Shown here: positions 9,209 through 17,669 of the stretch, one piece after another
Numbering within the stretch: the first letter of the stretch is position 1
How the letters are laid out: the number at the start of each line of letters is the position of its first letter
Assembly: GCA_029239975.1 (NCBI GenBank)
Contig: JARBTX010000007.1
Location: 1-64,000 of the forward strand
Source: Anaerocolumna sp.
GTDB lineage: Bacteria > Bacillota > Clostridia > Lachnospirales > Lachnospiraceae
DNA length: 64,000 nt
Direction: 5' to 3'
Notes under the pieces: generated by a model
Database searches by the model: none
Told to the model about the DNA's origin: nothing
The model's input: only the letters and a program-made list of their open reading frames with translations
Program-made: the position numbers and the translations under genes

Positions 9209-9702
9209 TGAGATATCATAATATAACGAAAGACGATATGTTAAATGGAACCGGCCTACGAGTTGTATTATGGGTATCCGGTTGTACACATGCTTGCCCT
9301 GGATGTCAAAATCCAATAACTTGGGATCTTCACGGTGGCTTAAACTTTGATGCAGCTGCAAAAGAGGAAATATTTACTGAACTAAAGAAAGACTACATTG
9401 AAGGCATTACCTTAAGTGGTGGTGACCCACTACACCCAAATAATCGCCAAGAGCTTGGTACATTAATCGAAGAAATTCACAATTCATATCCAAATAAGAA
9501 TATATGGCTTTACACTGGTTTTACTTGGGATGAAATAAAAGATTTATCTTTTATTTCTTTGGTTGATGTAATTGTTGACGGTAGATTTGATATAGACTTA
9601 CTAGATACTAGATTACATTGGAAAGGTAGTAGCAACCAAAATATAATTGATGTAAAAGCATCTTTAAGTGAAGAAACTCTTATATTAATGAAAAACATAT
9701 AA
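9208..9702 (+). CDS. nrdG: Anaerobic ribonucleotide reductase activating protein
   Basis: Radical-SAM enzyme that installs the glycyl radical on NrdD. The 164-aa protein has C26-x3-C30-x2-C33 in SGCTHACPGCQN and the SAM-binding SGGDP motif. Its small size, with no extra Fe-S domain, is normal for NrdG. It overlaps the last base of nrdD, so the pair forms an operon. A second activase of a different subfamily lies at 944. Confidence 0.96.
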   Translation: MRYHNITKDDMLNGTGLRVVLWVSGCTHACPGCQNPITWDLHGGLNFDAAAKEEIFTELKKDYIEGITLSGGDPLHPNNRQELGTLIEEIHNSYPNKNIWLYTGFTWDEIKDLSFISLVDVIVDGRFDIDLLDTRLHWKGSSNQNIIDVKASLSEETLILMKNI

Positions 9703-9748
9703 TAACTCTGATAAAAATAAAAGGCTATGTTTAAAAATATTTACATAA

Positions 9749-10117
9749 AAATCAGAAGTTGTAGTGGGCGATTTTAAGGAAGATAATGTGTTGTTCTCTA
9801 ATGATAATGGGGAATGGAAAGTTAGTGCTATATTTGATTTTTCTTTGTCGCATTTCGGCGATGGCGAAGAAGATTTATCGAGAATTTGCGCAATGTATAT
9901 CAACGAAAGTAATGATACCAATTTAGCGCGGGAATTTATAAATCATTATGTAAAATTAAGTGTTCCACGAGAAGGGTTTATCGAGCGATCTAAGTTATAT
10001 ACCATACGTGAGCGGCTTGATATTTGGTCATGGGCAAAAAATCAAAACCAAGTTTGGTGTAATAAAAATATGACACTTAGAGAATGGCTTGAGCTATATT
10101 TAAGCATAGAAATATAA
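9749..10117 (+). pseudogene. C-terminal remnant of an APH/choline-kinase-like phosphotransferase
   Basis: The readable frame starts right after a stop codon at 9746 and begins KSEVVVGDFKEDNVLF, the catalytic loop of aminoglycoside-phosphotransferase-type kinases (normally HGDxxxxN; the His is Val here). It continues with FDFSLSHFGDGEEDLSRI, the metal-binding D and the conserved GDxxxDL motif, then a helical C-lobe of about 80 residues. The whole N-lobe with the ATP-binding part is missing and no ribosome site precedes the possible GTG at 9764. It sits 60 bases after nrdG. A degraded gene is the simplest reading; a small expressed fragment is less likely. Confidence 0.75.
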
Positions 10118-10203
10118 AAAATTTAGAGTAAATAATTAATTTCATTAAATTGATAATTTTTTACAGATTATAACCTCAACCATATAAGTCTTACAATATC
10201 AAA

Positions 10204-10315
10204 ACAATGAAACTGAGAGTATATCTATTCAGATGGCGAAGACCGGCTGAAAGCGGTATTTTCGCTTGAAGGAAAGGCGAGTCCAGATGAATTGATATGC
10301 TCTCAGTTTCATTGT
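10204..10315 (-). other. Structured three-way-junction element, copy A (3' of phosphofructokinase gene)
   Basis: A perfect 16-bp closing stem (ACAATGAAACTGAGAG/CTCTCAGTTTCATTGT) encloses a second imperfect stem, then two small hairpins (10262-10280 and 10242-10257). On the minus strand it carries ATTCATCTGGACT (10292-10280) and TTCGCCATCTGAATAG, both of which recur in the element at 61784-61883. It starts 21 bases after the phosphofructokinase stop on the same strand. No strong U-run follows, so it is not a plain terminator. See findings. Confidence 0.7.
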
Positions 10316-10336
10316 GTAATTTATAAACCAACTAAA

Positions 10337-11566
10337 TTATTTATTTTTAATATTAAGATGTCTTGGCAATCCACCAATCATAATTGGTGTAAGTTCTTCT
10401 TGAATCAAAGGTCTTACATACTCGATAAATTCGTTAGTAACCGTATCTTTCTCCCTATCAATCCAAGTTAGTGGTACCTTTTTCTCCATATTAGCAATTT
10501 TGTGTATATCAAATGTATCTGTTGCACATTGATATGGATTGTCAGATACACGTTTTAATATAATCATCTTACCTGTTTCACCGTTAAAAGCTGCATTTAC
10601 AGCTGCTGCACCTACTTGAAACGCTTCTGTTATATCTACAAGGGAAGCCATGTGAGAAGCACATCTTTGTAATGTATTTAATTCAATGGCACGAGTCTTA
10701 CATCCTAATACTCCTGCCGCCTTATTTGCTAAGTATGTTGCTGCTCCAGTAAGCATGGTATGACCAAATTCATCCGTATATTTTGCACTATCCGTTAGCT
10801 CACAGACATATCTGCCATCCGCTAATCGAATTCCTTCAGAAATTGCAACTACCACAGATTTTTTGGCCTCTTGTAATTTCTTTACCTTTTCAAAAAAGTG
10901 ATCCAAATCGAATGCTACTTCTGGTAAAAATATCATATCTGGTCCTTCACAATCATGACTTTCTGCTAATGCAGAAGCACCAGTAAGCCAACCAACATTA
11001 CGTCCCATAATCTCAATAATAGTAAGGTTTCTTTGATCATAAACCAAACTATCACGAATAATTTCCTTTGTTGTTGCAGCAATAAATTTAGCTGCACTTC
11101 CATAGCCTGGTGTATGGTCGGTTGCTTCAAGATCATTATCAATTGTCTTTGGAACACCAATAAACCTAATATTACTCTTAATTATAATTGCGTACTCAGA
11201 TAACTTCTTTATGGTATCCATAGAATCATTTCCACCGATATAAAAGAAATATTCTACTTCTAATTTATTTAAAATTGCAAAAATCTTCTCATAAACTTCA
11301 GGTTCCATGCTATACTCAGGAAGTTTATAACGACATGACCCAAGATATGACGATGGTGTCCGTTTAAGTAATTCAATTTCCATTTCACTCTTTAAACGTT
11401 CATCAAGATTTACATACTTTTCTTCTAATAAACCTTGAATTCCATAAAGCATACCATATACTTTATTTGCTCCACGTTCTTTCGCTGCCTTAAATACTCC
11501 TGCCAAACTGGAATTAATTACTGCCGTAGGTCCACCGGATTGACCAACTAGGACATTACCTATCAT
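10337..11566 (-). CDS. 6-phosphofructokinase, pyrophosphate-dependent type
   Basis: Phosphorylates fructose-6-phosphate in glycolysis. The 409-aa protein has the PFK fold with IGGND (110-114) where ATP enzymes have GGDGS, PKTIDND (139-145) where ATP enzymes have GTIDND, and MGRNVGW near 187. The Asp in GGND and the Lys in PKTIDND are the known markers for PPi use, so a reversible PPi-dependent enzyme is inferred. ATG 11566 lies eight bases after a CGGAGG site; the longer in-frame start at 11590 lacks one. Monocistronic, followed by the structured element at 10204. Confidence 0.9.
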   Translation of the reverse strand: MIGNVLVGQSGGPTAVINSSLAGVFKAAKERGANKVYGMLYGIQGLLEEKYVNLDERLKSEMEIELLKRTPSSYLGSCRYKLPEYSMEPEVYEKIFAILNKLEVEYFFYIGGNDSMDTIKKLSEYAIIIKSNIRFIGVPKTIDNDLEATDHTPGYGSAAKFIAATTKEIIRDSLVYDQRNLTIIEIMGRNVGWLTGASALAESHDCEGPDMIFLPEVAFDLDHFFEKVKKLQEAKKSVVVAISEGIRLADGRYVCELTDSAKYTDEFGHTMLTGAATYLANKAAGVLGCKTRAIELNTLQRCASHMASLVDITEAFQVGAAAVNAAFNGETGKMIILKRVSDNPYQCATDTFDIHKIANMEKKVPLTWIDREKDTVTNEFIEYVRPLIQEELTPIMIGGLPRHLNIKNK

Positions 11567-11796
11567 TTTCTTAACCTCCGTATATCTCAAAAAATTAATC
11601 GCTAGTTACTAACTAATACTAATTATTTCAAATTTCAAAAGTTACTAAATTTTTTCGCTAGTCCACCATATCAAACCAAAACACTTATGTCAATACAATA
11701 AGGGTTAGTTTCATTTATTCTAGTGACTAAACTAATCTACTTAAAATTTAAGCCACTTTGCTATTATTTATCCCATTTTTACTGTTTTTTAGACAT
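11567..11796. other. Upstream region of the phosphofructokinase gene, nothing assigned
   Basis: About 230 bases of A+T-rich sequence between the phosphofructokinase start and the rsmA terminator. No ORF with a ribosome site and no clear operator was seen. The promoter must lie here but I cannot pick one confidently. Confidence 0.4.
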
Positions 11797-11866
11797 AAAA
11801 AGACACGAAATTTTTAATAAAATATTTGTAAATCCTAATATTTTATAGTAATCTCGTGCTTTTTGA
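11797..11866 (-). terminator. Terminator after rsmA
   Basis: Outer arms AAAAAGACACGA and TCGTGCTTTTT pair with one bulge; inner arms TAAAATATT/AATATTTTA extend the stem. It lies about 40 bases past the rsmA stop. Confidence 0.7.
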
Positions 11867-11905
11867 TTACAATATTTAATTTGTTTGTTGAAAATACAAA
11901 GTACA

Positions 11906-12778
11906 CTATTTTCTCATTTTATCATATATAATATTACTTAACATTGCAAATTGCTCTAATGTTAAAGCTTCGCCTCGAATGGTTGGTGATACCCCAAGCT
12001 CCCCTATTGCTTCTGCAATAAGTTCTTTTGATAAATGTATTTCAGTTCCATTATTAAGCCCATTTACTAAGGTTTTTCTTCTTTGATTAAAAGAAGCTCG
12101 TATAACCTTAAATAATAAAGCTTCGTCTTTTACTTGTACGGGATTACACTCATGCAGTGTTAACCTGATTACAGCAGAACCAACATTTGGTCTTGGCATA
12201 AAGCAATTTGGTGGTACAAAAGCAGCTATATAAGGTTTTGCATAATATTGTACCGCTAAAGACAAAGCACCATAATCTTTTGATCCAGGACCTGATTGCA
12301 TACGATCTGCCACTTCTTTTTGAACCATTACAGTAATGTTTTGAATCGGAACATGTGCTTCAAAAAGCCCCATAATAATAGGTGTAGTTATATAATAAGG
12401 AAGATTTGCTACTATTTTAATAGGTCTCCCATTATTTTTTTCTTGTACCAATTTATTTATATCCACTTTTAAAATATCTTCATTAATTACAGTGATATTA
12501 TCATAAGCAGATAATGTATCATTTAGTATTGGAATCAATGATTTATCTATCTCTACTGCAATTACTTCTCTTGCTGCTTCTAATAAGTATTGTGTTAGAG
12601 TCCCTATACCCGGTCCGATTTCTAAAACTAAATCATCCTTAGTTATTTCAGCTGATTTTATTATTTTATCAAGTACATGAGTATCAATTAGAAAGTTTTG
12701 TCCAAATTTCTTTTGAAAAATAAAATGATATTTATTTAAGATTTCTATGGTCTCTTTCGGGTTTCCTAATGTTGCCAT
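11906..12778 (-). CDS. rsmA: 16S rRNA (A1518/A1519-N6) dimethyltransferase RsmA/KsgA
   Basis: Dimethylates two adenosines in helix 45 of 16S rRNA, a late 30S assembly step. The 290-aa protein has FGQNFLID at the N-terminus, the SAM-binding EIGPGIGT (53-60), and the catalytic NLPYYI (125-130). The frame opens at 12811, but GAGGAAA sits just before ATG 12778, which also matches the family start. It follows tatD with a 97-base gap. In Bacillus rnmV (RNase M5) lies between these two genes; it is absent here. Confidence 0.96.
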   Translation of the reverse strand: MATLGNPKETIEILNKYHFIFQKKFGQNFLIDTHVLDKIIKSAEITKDDLVLEIGPGIGTLTQYLLEAAREVIAVEIDKSLIPILNDTLSAYDNITVINEDILKVDINKLVQEKNNGRPIKIVANLPYYITTPIIMGLFEAHVPIQNITVMVQKEVADRMQSGPGSKDYGALSLAVQYYAKPYIAAFVPPNCFMPRPNVGSAVIRLTLHECNPVQVKDEALLFKVIRASFNQRRKTLVNGLNNGTEIHLSKELIAEAIGELGVSPTIRGEALTLEQFAMLSNIIYDKMRK

Positions 12779-12874
12779 GTTTTCCTCTTTTCGTTTATTT
12801 GTATAAATCATAAAATTAAGTTTTTTACATTTACTTCATAATTCTATTTACTTTTATTGTATCAGGTTTTTTCA

Positions 12875-13645
12875 TCAATCTTTTATTTGATACATTTTTA
12901 ATGCATTTTTCTTAGTAATGGCTAATACATCTTCATAATCCATACCTTTTAATCTAGCTATTTCAGTTGCTACATATGGGAGATTTAAACTAGAATTTCT
13001 TTTACCTCTATTAGGTTCTGGCGATAAATACGGACAATCTGTTTCTAATAGTATCTGCTCAATTGGAGCATATTCTACTACTTCCTTTAATTTCTTAGCA
13101 TTTTTAAATGTAACAACACCACCAATCCCTAGAAAAAATCCCATATCAAGATAACTTTTAGCCATTTCTTTACCATAGGAGAAACAATGTATCACACCAC
13201 CAACATCTTTTAGATTAGCTGCTTTTATCATTTCTAACGTATCCGCTGCTGCATCTCGACTATGAATAATAGCTGGAAGCTTTACTTCTTTTGCTAATTC
13301 CATCTGTCTATCAAACCAAACTTTTTGTATATCACGTTCCGGTGTATCCCAATAATAATCTAGTCCAATTTCACCGATTGCAACAACTTTAGGCGTCTTT
13401 GTAATATTCCTTAACCAATTAAAGTTTTCTTCATTTAATTCTTTGGTTTCACTTGGGTGAACACCTACTGCTCCATAAATAAATGAATATTTTTCCATTA
13501 ATTCTAATGTATTTTTTGTTGTTTCGATACTTGCTCCAACATTAACTACATAATCTATTCCTTCTAGCGAAAGACTATTTAATAATTGTTCTCTATCTTC
13601 ATGAAATGCCTCATCGTCATAATGAGCATGTGTTTCAAAAATCAT
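12875..13645 (-). CDS. tatD: TatD family metal-dependent deoxyribonuclease
   Basis: TIM-barrel metallohydrolase of the TatD/YcfH group, a 3'-5' DNase in characterised members. The 256-aa protein has the N-terminal metal site H6-A-H8, GVHPSE near residue 62, the Glu of GEIGLDYYWD, IIHSRDA, HCFSYG and the C-terminal ETDCPYLSP. Length is standard. GGAGG precedes the ATG. It is the gene before rsmA on the same strand and likely co-transcribed. Confidence 0.93.
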   Translation of the reverse strand: MIFETHAHYDDEAFHEDREQLLNSLSLEGIDYVVNVGASIETTKNTLELMEKYSFIYGAVGVHPSETKELNEENFNWLRNITKTPKVVAIGEIGLDYYWDTPERDIQKVWFDRQMELAKEVKLPAIIHSRDAAADTLEMIKAANLKDVGGVIHCFSYGKEMAKSYLDMGFFLGIGGVVTFKNAKKLKEVVEYAPIEQILLETDCPYLSPEPNRGKRNSSLNLPYVATEIARLKGMDYEDVLAITKKNALKMYQIKD

Positions 13646-13880
13646 TTTTATCCTCCAAAAATAATTACATAAATTTTAATCATTTTCTTATTCTTAAGTC
13701 TATTAAGTATTATAGTTATTTTCTCATATTTTGTCTATGTTTAATTGTTTTTAAACTTTGCGAAATCATTTAAGAATCACTAGTAAAATGAAGTATATGT
13801 TAAAAAGCCCTAAAACTATCTCTTCATCTTATTATTGCTAGTATTTAATTATAAGAAACACGCAAACTAACTTTGAGATT

Positions 13881-13899
13881 AGTAATTTTTAAAATTACT
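13881..13899. promoter_or_regulatory. Palindrome upstream of cotJA
   Basis: AGTAATTTTTAAAATTACT is a perfect 9-bp inverted repeat 48 bases before the cotJA start. It may be a weak hairpin or a regulator site. The spore-specific sigma promoter expected here could not be picked out with confidence. Confidence 0.3.
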
Positions 13900-13946
13900 T
13901 TATTATTATATTATGTCTCAAATCACAGAAAGAAAGGAGTAACTCA

Positions 13947-14195
13947 ATGAATAACAATAATATACCATCAAACATGAATATTGCTCCGAAAGATTGTTCT
14001 AAAATAGGTATACCAATACTTCCATGTGATAATGGAGAGACTTCTGTATTTAATGGTCAACCTGCTTTAGCAATGGCTTATATCCCAATGCAAAAATTTA
14101 AAGATTTATATAACCCTGAAAATGGATTACAAATTGGAACTATATTTAAAGAATTAGATATGCCATTTTGTGGAATAGGAGGTAAGTTACTTTGA
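13947..14195 (+). CDS. cotJA: Spore coat-associated protein CotJA
   Basis: First gene of the cotJ operon, whose products enter the inner spore coat. The 82-aa protein is proline- and asparagine-rich at the N-terminus, then has QPALAMAYIPMQKF, the signature of CotJA. An AGAAAGGAG site precedes the ATG. Its stop overlaps the start of cotJB. In Bacillus the operon is made in the mother cell under sigma-E; that is assumed here. Confidence 0.9.
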   Translation: MNNNNIPSNMNIAPKDCSKIGIPILPCDNGETSVFNGQPALAMAYIPMQKFKDLYNPENGLQIGTIFKELDMPFCGIGGKLL

Positions 14196-14452
14196 ATGAA
14201 AACAGTAATCATAATGACTTAATGAGAAATCTCCAAACAATTAGTTTTGCCATGGATGACGCAAGATTATTCTTAGATACACATCCTTATGAATTAGAAG
14301 CCCTAAATTATTTTGAAGACTGCATGACAAAGAGAAATCAGGCTTTAACGGATTATGAGAAAGTATATGGCCCTATTGTTTCTTATAACGTAAACGATGG
14401 CAATCATTGGACTTGGGTAAATAATCCATGGCCTTGGGAAGGTGAGGTATAA
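14192..14452 (+). CDS. cotJB: Spore coat protein CotJB
   Basis: Small spore coat protein, 86 aa, with LQTISFAMDDARLFLDTHP, YEKVYGPI and the tryptophan-rich C-terminus WTWVNNPWPWEGE that marks CotJB. It starts at TTG 14192, which overlaps the cotJA stop by four bases; AGGAGG lies about ten bases upstream. An ATG at 14196 is out of frame. It ends three bases before cotJC. Confidence 0.92.
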   Translation: MNENSNHNDLMRNLQTISFAMDDARLFLDTHPYELEALNYFEDCMTKRNQALTDYEKVYGPIVSYNVNDGNHWTWVNNPWPWEGEV

Positions 14453-14455
14453 TAT

Positions 14456-15076
14456 ATGTGGACCTATGAAAAAAGATTACAATATCCAGTTAACATTAAA
14501 AATACAAACCCTAAAATGGCCCAATTGATTATAAGCCAATTTGGTGGACCTGATGGAGAATTAGCTGCTTCTTTAAGATATTTATCACAACGTTATACTA
14601 TGCCTTACAAAGAAGTAGCTGGTTTATTAACAGATATCGGTACAGAAGAATTAGCACATATGGAGATTATTAGTGCTATTATCTTTCAATTAACTAAAAA
14701 TTTAACTCTTGAAGAAATTAAAACTGGTGGATTTGATGCTTATTATATTGATCATACAACAGCCCTTTGGCCACAAGCAGCTGGTGGAGTTCCATTTAAC
14801 TCCTGTTTCTTCCAATCAAAAGGTGATGTATTAACTGACTTACACGAAGATTTAGCTGCCGAACAAAAAGCAAGAACCACTTATGATAATATTCTTCGTC
14901 TTGTTACAGACCCAGATATTGTTGATCCGATACGTTTTTTAAGACAACGTGAAGTTGTACATTATCAACGTTTTGGTGAAGCAATGACAAGAGTTAGAGA
15001 ACGATTAGATAGTAAAAATTTCTATGCTGTGAATGCTGAAATTGATAAACCAGATAAAATATTGGTAAAGTTATAA
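14456..15076 (+). CDS. cotJC: Manganese catalase-like spore coat protein CotJC
   Basis: A 206-aa ferritin-like four-helix protein of the manganese catalase family. Metal-ligand motifs are visible in order: E in GPDGELAASLRY, EELAHME, the EDLAAEQKAR helix and REVVHYQRF. It may remove peroxide at the spore surface, though activity is inferred from the family. Short length without the extended C-terminal tail is normal for CotJC. Last gene of the operon, with a terminator 45 bases on. Confidence 0.93.
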   Translation: MWTYEKRLQYPVNIKNTNPKMAQLIISQFGGPDGELAASLRYLSQRYTMPYKEVAGLLTDIGTEELAHMEIISAIIFQLTKNLTLEEIKTGGFDAYYIDHTTALWPQAAGGVPFNSCFFQSKGDVLTDLHEDLAAEQKARTTYDNILRLVTDPDIVDPIRFLRQREVVHYQRFGEAMTRVRERLDSKNFYAVNAEIDKPDKILVKL

Positions 15077-15121
15077 ATTAGACATTTTAAATCAGTCGAA
15101 AGATTATTTCTATTAGGTAAA

Positions 15122-15159
15122 GAAATGAGTTGATATGATTAATCATCTCAACCCATTTC
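15122..15159 (+). terminator. Terminator of the cotJABC operon
   Basis: GAAATGAGTTGATATGATT pairs with AATCATCTCAACCCATTTC with two mismatches, followed by CCTAACCTTTTTTT. It may also serve metG from the other side. Confidence 0.8.
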
Positions 15160-15219
15160 CTAACCTTTTTTTAAACTTTATTTTTCATAAATGAACCTAA
15201 ATTTATTACAAATTATTTA

Positions 15220-17193
15220 TTAACAAATTTCAGCACCAGCTGGCATGGATTTTTCAGGAGTCATTAATGCTAAATTACCATTCTCATCTTCTGCACATAA
15301 TAACATTCCTTCGGATAATACTCCAGCTAATTTAGCTGGTTTTAGGTTTACTAATACCATGACTTTTTTGCCTACCATCTCCGTAGGAGTATAATAAGCT
15401 TTAATACCTGAAACGATTTGTTTTACTTGACTTCCAATTTTAACTTGTGAGCAAAGTAATTTTTTAGATTTTGGTACTTCTTCACAAGCGATAATTTCAC
15501 CTACTTGGAATTGAAGTTTCATAAAATCATCATAGGATATTTCATCTTTAGCAGGTATATCAATTCCACTTGCTTGATCTTCGACTGCTTCAACGTTTTC
15601 TTCCGTTACAGATACTTCTGCTGCTCTTTTCGCTTCCACTTTCTCAAGAACTTCTTTTACATCAAGACGAGCAAATAATATTTCTGGTGTTTCGGTAACT
15701 TTACTTCCAGATTCATATTGTCCATATTGACTTAATTCATCCATTGTTCTAACTTTAGCATTTAATTGACTTAAAATTTTCTTAGAAGTCTCTGGCATGA
15801 AAGATTCTAAAAGACTAGCACCAATACAAATACTTTCAACTAAGTTATAAAGAACTGTTTCAAGTCTTTTATGAGTTGCTTCTTCTTTAGCTAATACCCA
15901 AGGCATTGTCTCATCAATATACTTATTACATCTCTTAAATAAAGTAAAGATTTCCGAAATGGCATCTGCAACTCTTAGTTGTTCCATTTTTGCAACCACT
16001 TTTTTAGATGTTTCAAGAGCAAGTCCAATTAATTCTTCATCCACTGCTTCTTTTACACCTGAATTATTTACGATACCACCAAAATACTTGTTAGACATAG
16101 ATATGGTACGATTTACTAAGTTACCAAGAGTATTGGCTAAATCAGAATTCATTCTTTCAACCATTAACTCCCAAGTAATGATACCATCATTATCGAATGG
16201 CATTTCATGCAATACAAAGTAACGAACAGCATCCACTCCAAAGAAATCAACTAATTCATCAGCATATAATACATTACCTTTTGACTTACTCATCTTTCCA
16301 TCACCTTGTAGCAACCAAGGGTGACCAAAGACTTGTTTCGGAAGTGGTAAATCTAATGCCATAAGCATAATTGGCCAATATATTGTATGGAAACGTAAGA
16401 TATCTTTTCCGATTAAATGTAAATCAGCTGGCCAGAATTTATTGTATAAATCCCCATGATTACCATCTGCATCAAAACCTAATCCAGTAATGTAATTACT
16501 TAATGCATCAATCCAAACATATACAACATGTCTATTATCAAAGTCTACTGGAATTCCCCATTTAAATGAAGTTCTAGATACACATAAATCTTGTAAGCCA
16601 GGAAGAAGAAAATTATTCATCATTTCATTCTTTCTAGACTCTGGTTGTATGAATTCTGGATGTGTATTAATGTGTTCAATTAAACGATCTGTGTATTTAC
16701 TTAATTTTAAAAAGTAAGCTTCTTCTTTCGCTGGTTGAACTTCTCTTCCACAATCAGGACATTTACCATCTACTAATTGAGAAGCTGTAAAGAAAGATTC
16801 ACATGGAGTACAATACATTCCTTCATAAGTTCCTTTGTAAATATCCCCATTTTCATATAACTTTTTAAATATTTTTTGAATTTGCTTTTCATGGTAGTCA
16901 TCTGTTGTACGAATAAACTTATCATAAGAAGTATTCATCATATCCCAGATATCTTTAATTTGTCCGGCAATTTTATCAACAAATTCTTTTGGTGTAATAC
17001 CAGCATCAGCTGCTTTATTTTCAATTTTTTGTCCGTGTTCATCCGTTCCTGTTTGGAAGAAAACTTCATATCCTTCTTGTCTTTTAAATCTTGCAATACT
17101 ATCTGCTAATACGATTTCATAGCTATTTCCAATATGTGGCTTGCCAGATGTATACGCAATAGCTGTTGTAATATAATATGGTTTTTTACTCAT
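15220..17193 (-). CDS. metG: Methionyl-tRNA synthetase with C-terminal tRNA-binding domain
   Basis: Charges tRNA-Met. The 657-aa class I synthetase has the HIGH-type motif KPHIGNSY (18-25), a zinc knuckle (CTPCESF and CPDCGRE), KMSKSKGN and a C-terminal Trbp111/EMAP-like domain from about 550 (FQVGEIIACEEVPKSKKLL). AAGGAGG precedes the ATG. The leader is a T-box riboswitch, so expression should rise when uncharged tRNA-Met accumulates. In B. subtilis metS lies next to tatD and abrB; cotJABC is inserted here. Confidence 0.97.
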   Translation of the reverse strand: MSKKPYYITTAIAYTSGKPHIGNSYEIVLADSIARFKRQEGYEVFFQTGTDEHGQKIENKAADAGITPKEFVDKIAGQIKDIWDMMNTSYDKFIRTTDDYHEKQIQKIFKKLYENGDIYKGTYEGMYCTPCESFFTASQLVDGKCPDCGREVQPAKEEAYFLKLSKYTDRLIEHINTHPEFIQPESRKNEMMNNFLLPGLQDLCVSRTSFKWGIPVDFDNRHVVYVWIDALSNYITGLGFDADGNHGDLYNKFWPADLHLIGKDILRFHTIYWPIMLMALDLPLPKQVFGHPWLLQGDGKMSKSKGNVLYADELVDFFGVDAVRYFVLHEMPFDNDGIITWELMVERMNSDLANTLGNLVNRTISMSNKYFGGIVNNSGVKEAVDEELIGLALETSKKVVAKMEQLRVADAISEIFTLFKRCNKYIDETMPWVLAKEEATHKRLETVLYNLVESICIGASLLESFMPETSKKILSQLNAKVRTMDELSQYGQYESGSKVTETPEILFARLDVKEVLEKVEAKRAAEVSVTEENVEAVEDQASGIDIPAKDEISYDDFMKLQFQVGEIIACEEVPKSKKLLCSQVKIGSQVKQIVSGIKAYYTPTEMVGKKVMVLVNLKPAKLAGVLSEGMLLCAEDENGNLALMTPEKSMPAGAEIC

Positions 17194-17248
17194 ATTATGT
17201 TCCTCCTTTACCTTGTTAGGATTATATAATTCATATAATAAATGATTA

Positions 17249-17265
17249 TTTACAGGTAGTCTAAC
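17249..17265. repeat. Direct repeat copy 1 flanking the T-box
   Basis: TTTACAGGTAGTCTAAC, 16 of 17 bases identical to the copy at 17602-17618. It lies between the T-box terminator and the metG start. Confidence 0.65.
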
Positions 17266-17313
17266 TCAGTATTACGAAAAAAATGTTAGGTTTTATTTCG
17301 GATATTCAGAGTA

Positions 17314-17600
17314 CAATAAAAATGCTCACGTCTTTATTATTTAAAGACGAGAGCATATATCCCGTGGTACCACTTTAATTCAGCTTGACTTAGTCAAGCC
17401 CTTTTTCGCTGCTTACACAGCTAGTCACTGTAACGGGTGCATCCGTCGTAGCCTAAAGAAAAATCTCTCAGTACGAAGCTCCAAGTCCATCTTCATTAAC
17501 TCACCTATGACCCTTTTTCAGCTTCCAGGGTTCTCTGTTCATAGTTTCCTTAATTACTCTTCTTTTCATCGCTTTTATTACTATATAAAAATCAATTGTC
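17314..17600 (-). promoter_or_regulatory. T-box riboswitch controlling metG
   Basis: The minus-strand leader shows an AGTA-type box (AGAGTAATTAAGGA, near 17555), GGAAGCTGAAAAAGGG, a specifier-side segment GAAGATGGAC with an ATG (Met) codon at 17490-17488, and the T-box core AAGTGGTACCACGGG (17375-17361). It ends in a terminator (17354-17314): GCTCTCGTCTTTA pairs with TAAAGACGTGAGC, then ATTTTTATTG. Uncharged tRNA-Met should stabilise the antiterminator. The specifier is a reading by eye; a second ATG lies nearby. Confidence 0.9.
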
Positions 17601-17601
17601 G

Positions 17602-17618
17602 TTTACTGGTAGTCTAAC
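17602..17618. repeat. Direct repeat copy 2 flanking the T-box
   Basis: TTTACTGGTAGTCTAAC, one mismatch from the copy at 17249-17265. It lies about 10-25 bases into the predicted metG transcript. Confidence 0.65.
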
Positions 17619-17634
17619 CAATTTATTAATTTTT

Positions 17635-17663
17635 AGCATAGCACGTGAAATTTATTTTGTCAA
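17635..17663 (-). promoter_or_regulatory. Promoter of the metG T-box leader
   Basis: On the minus strand TTGACA (17663-17658) is followed after 17 bases by TATGCT (17640-17635). A transcript from about 17628 would begin just before the T-box stem I. Confidence 0.7.
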
Positions 17664-17669
17664 TAACAC

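Noticed and set aside
10239-10261. cre-like catabolite site (TGAAAGCGGTATTT)
   Set aside because: It lacks the CA end of the CcpA consensus, lies downstream of a gene, and is explained by a hairpin of the structured element.
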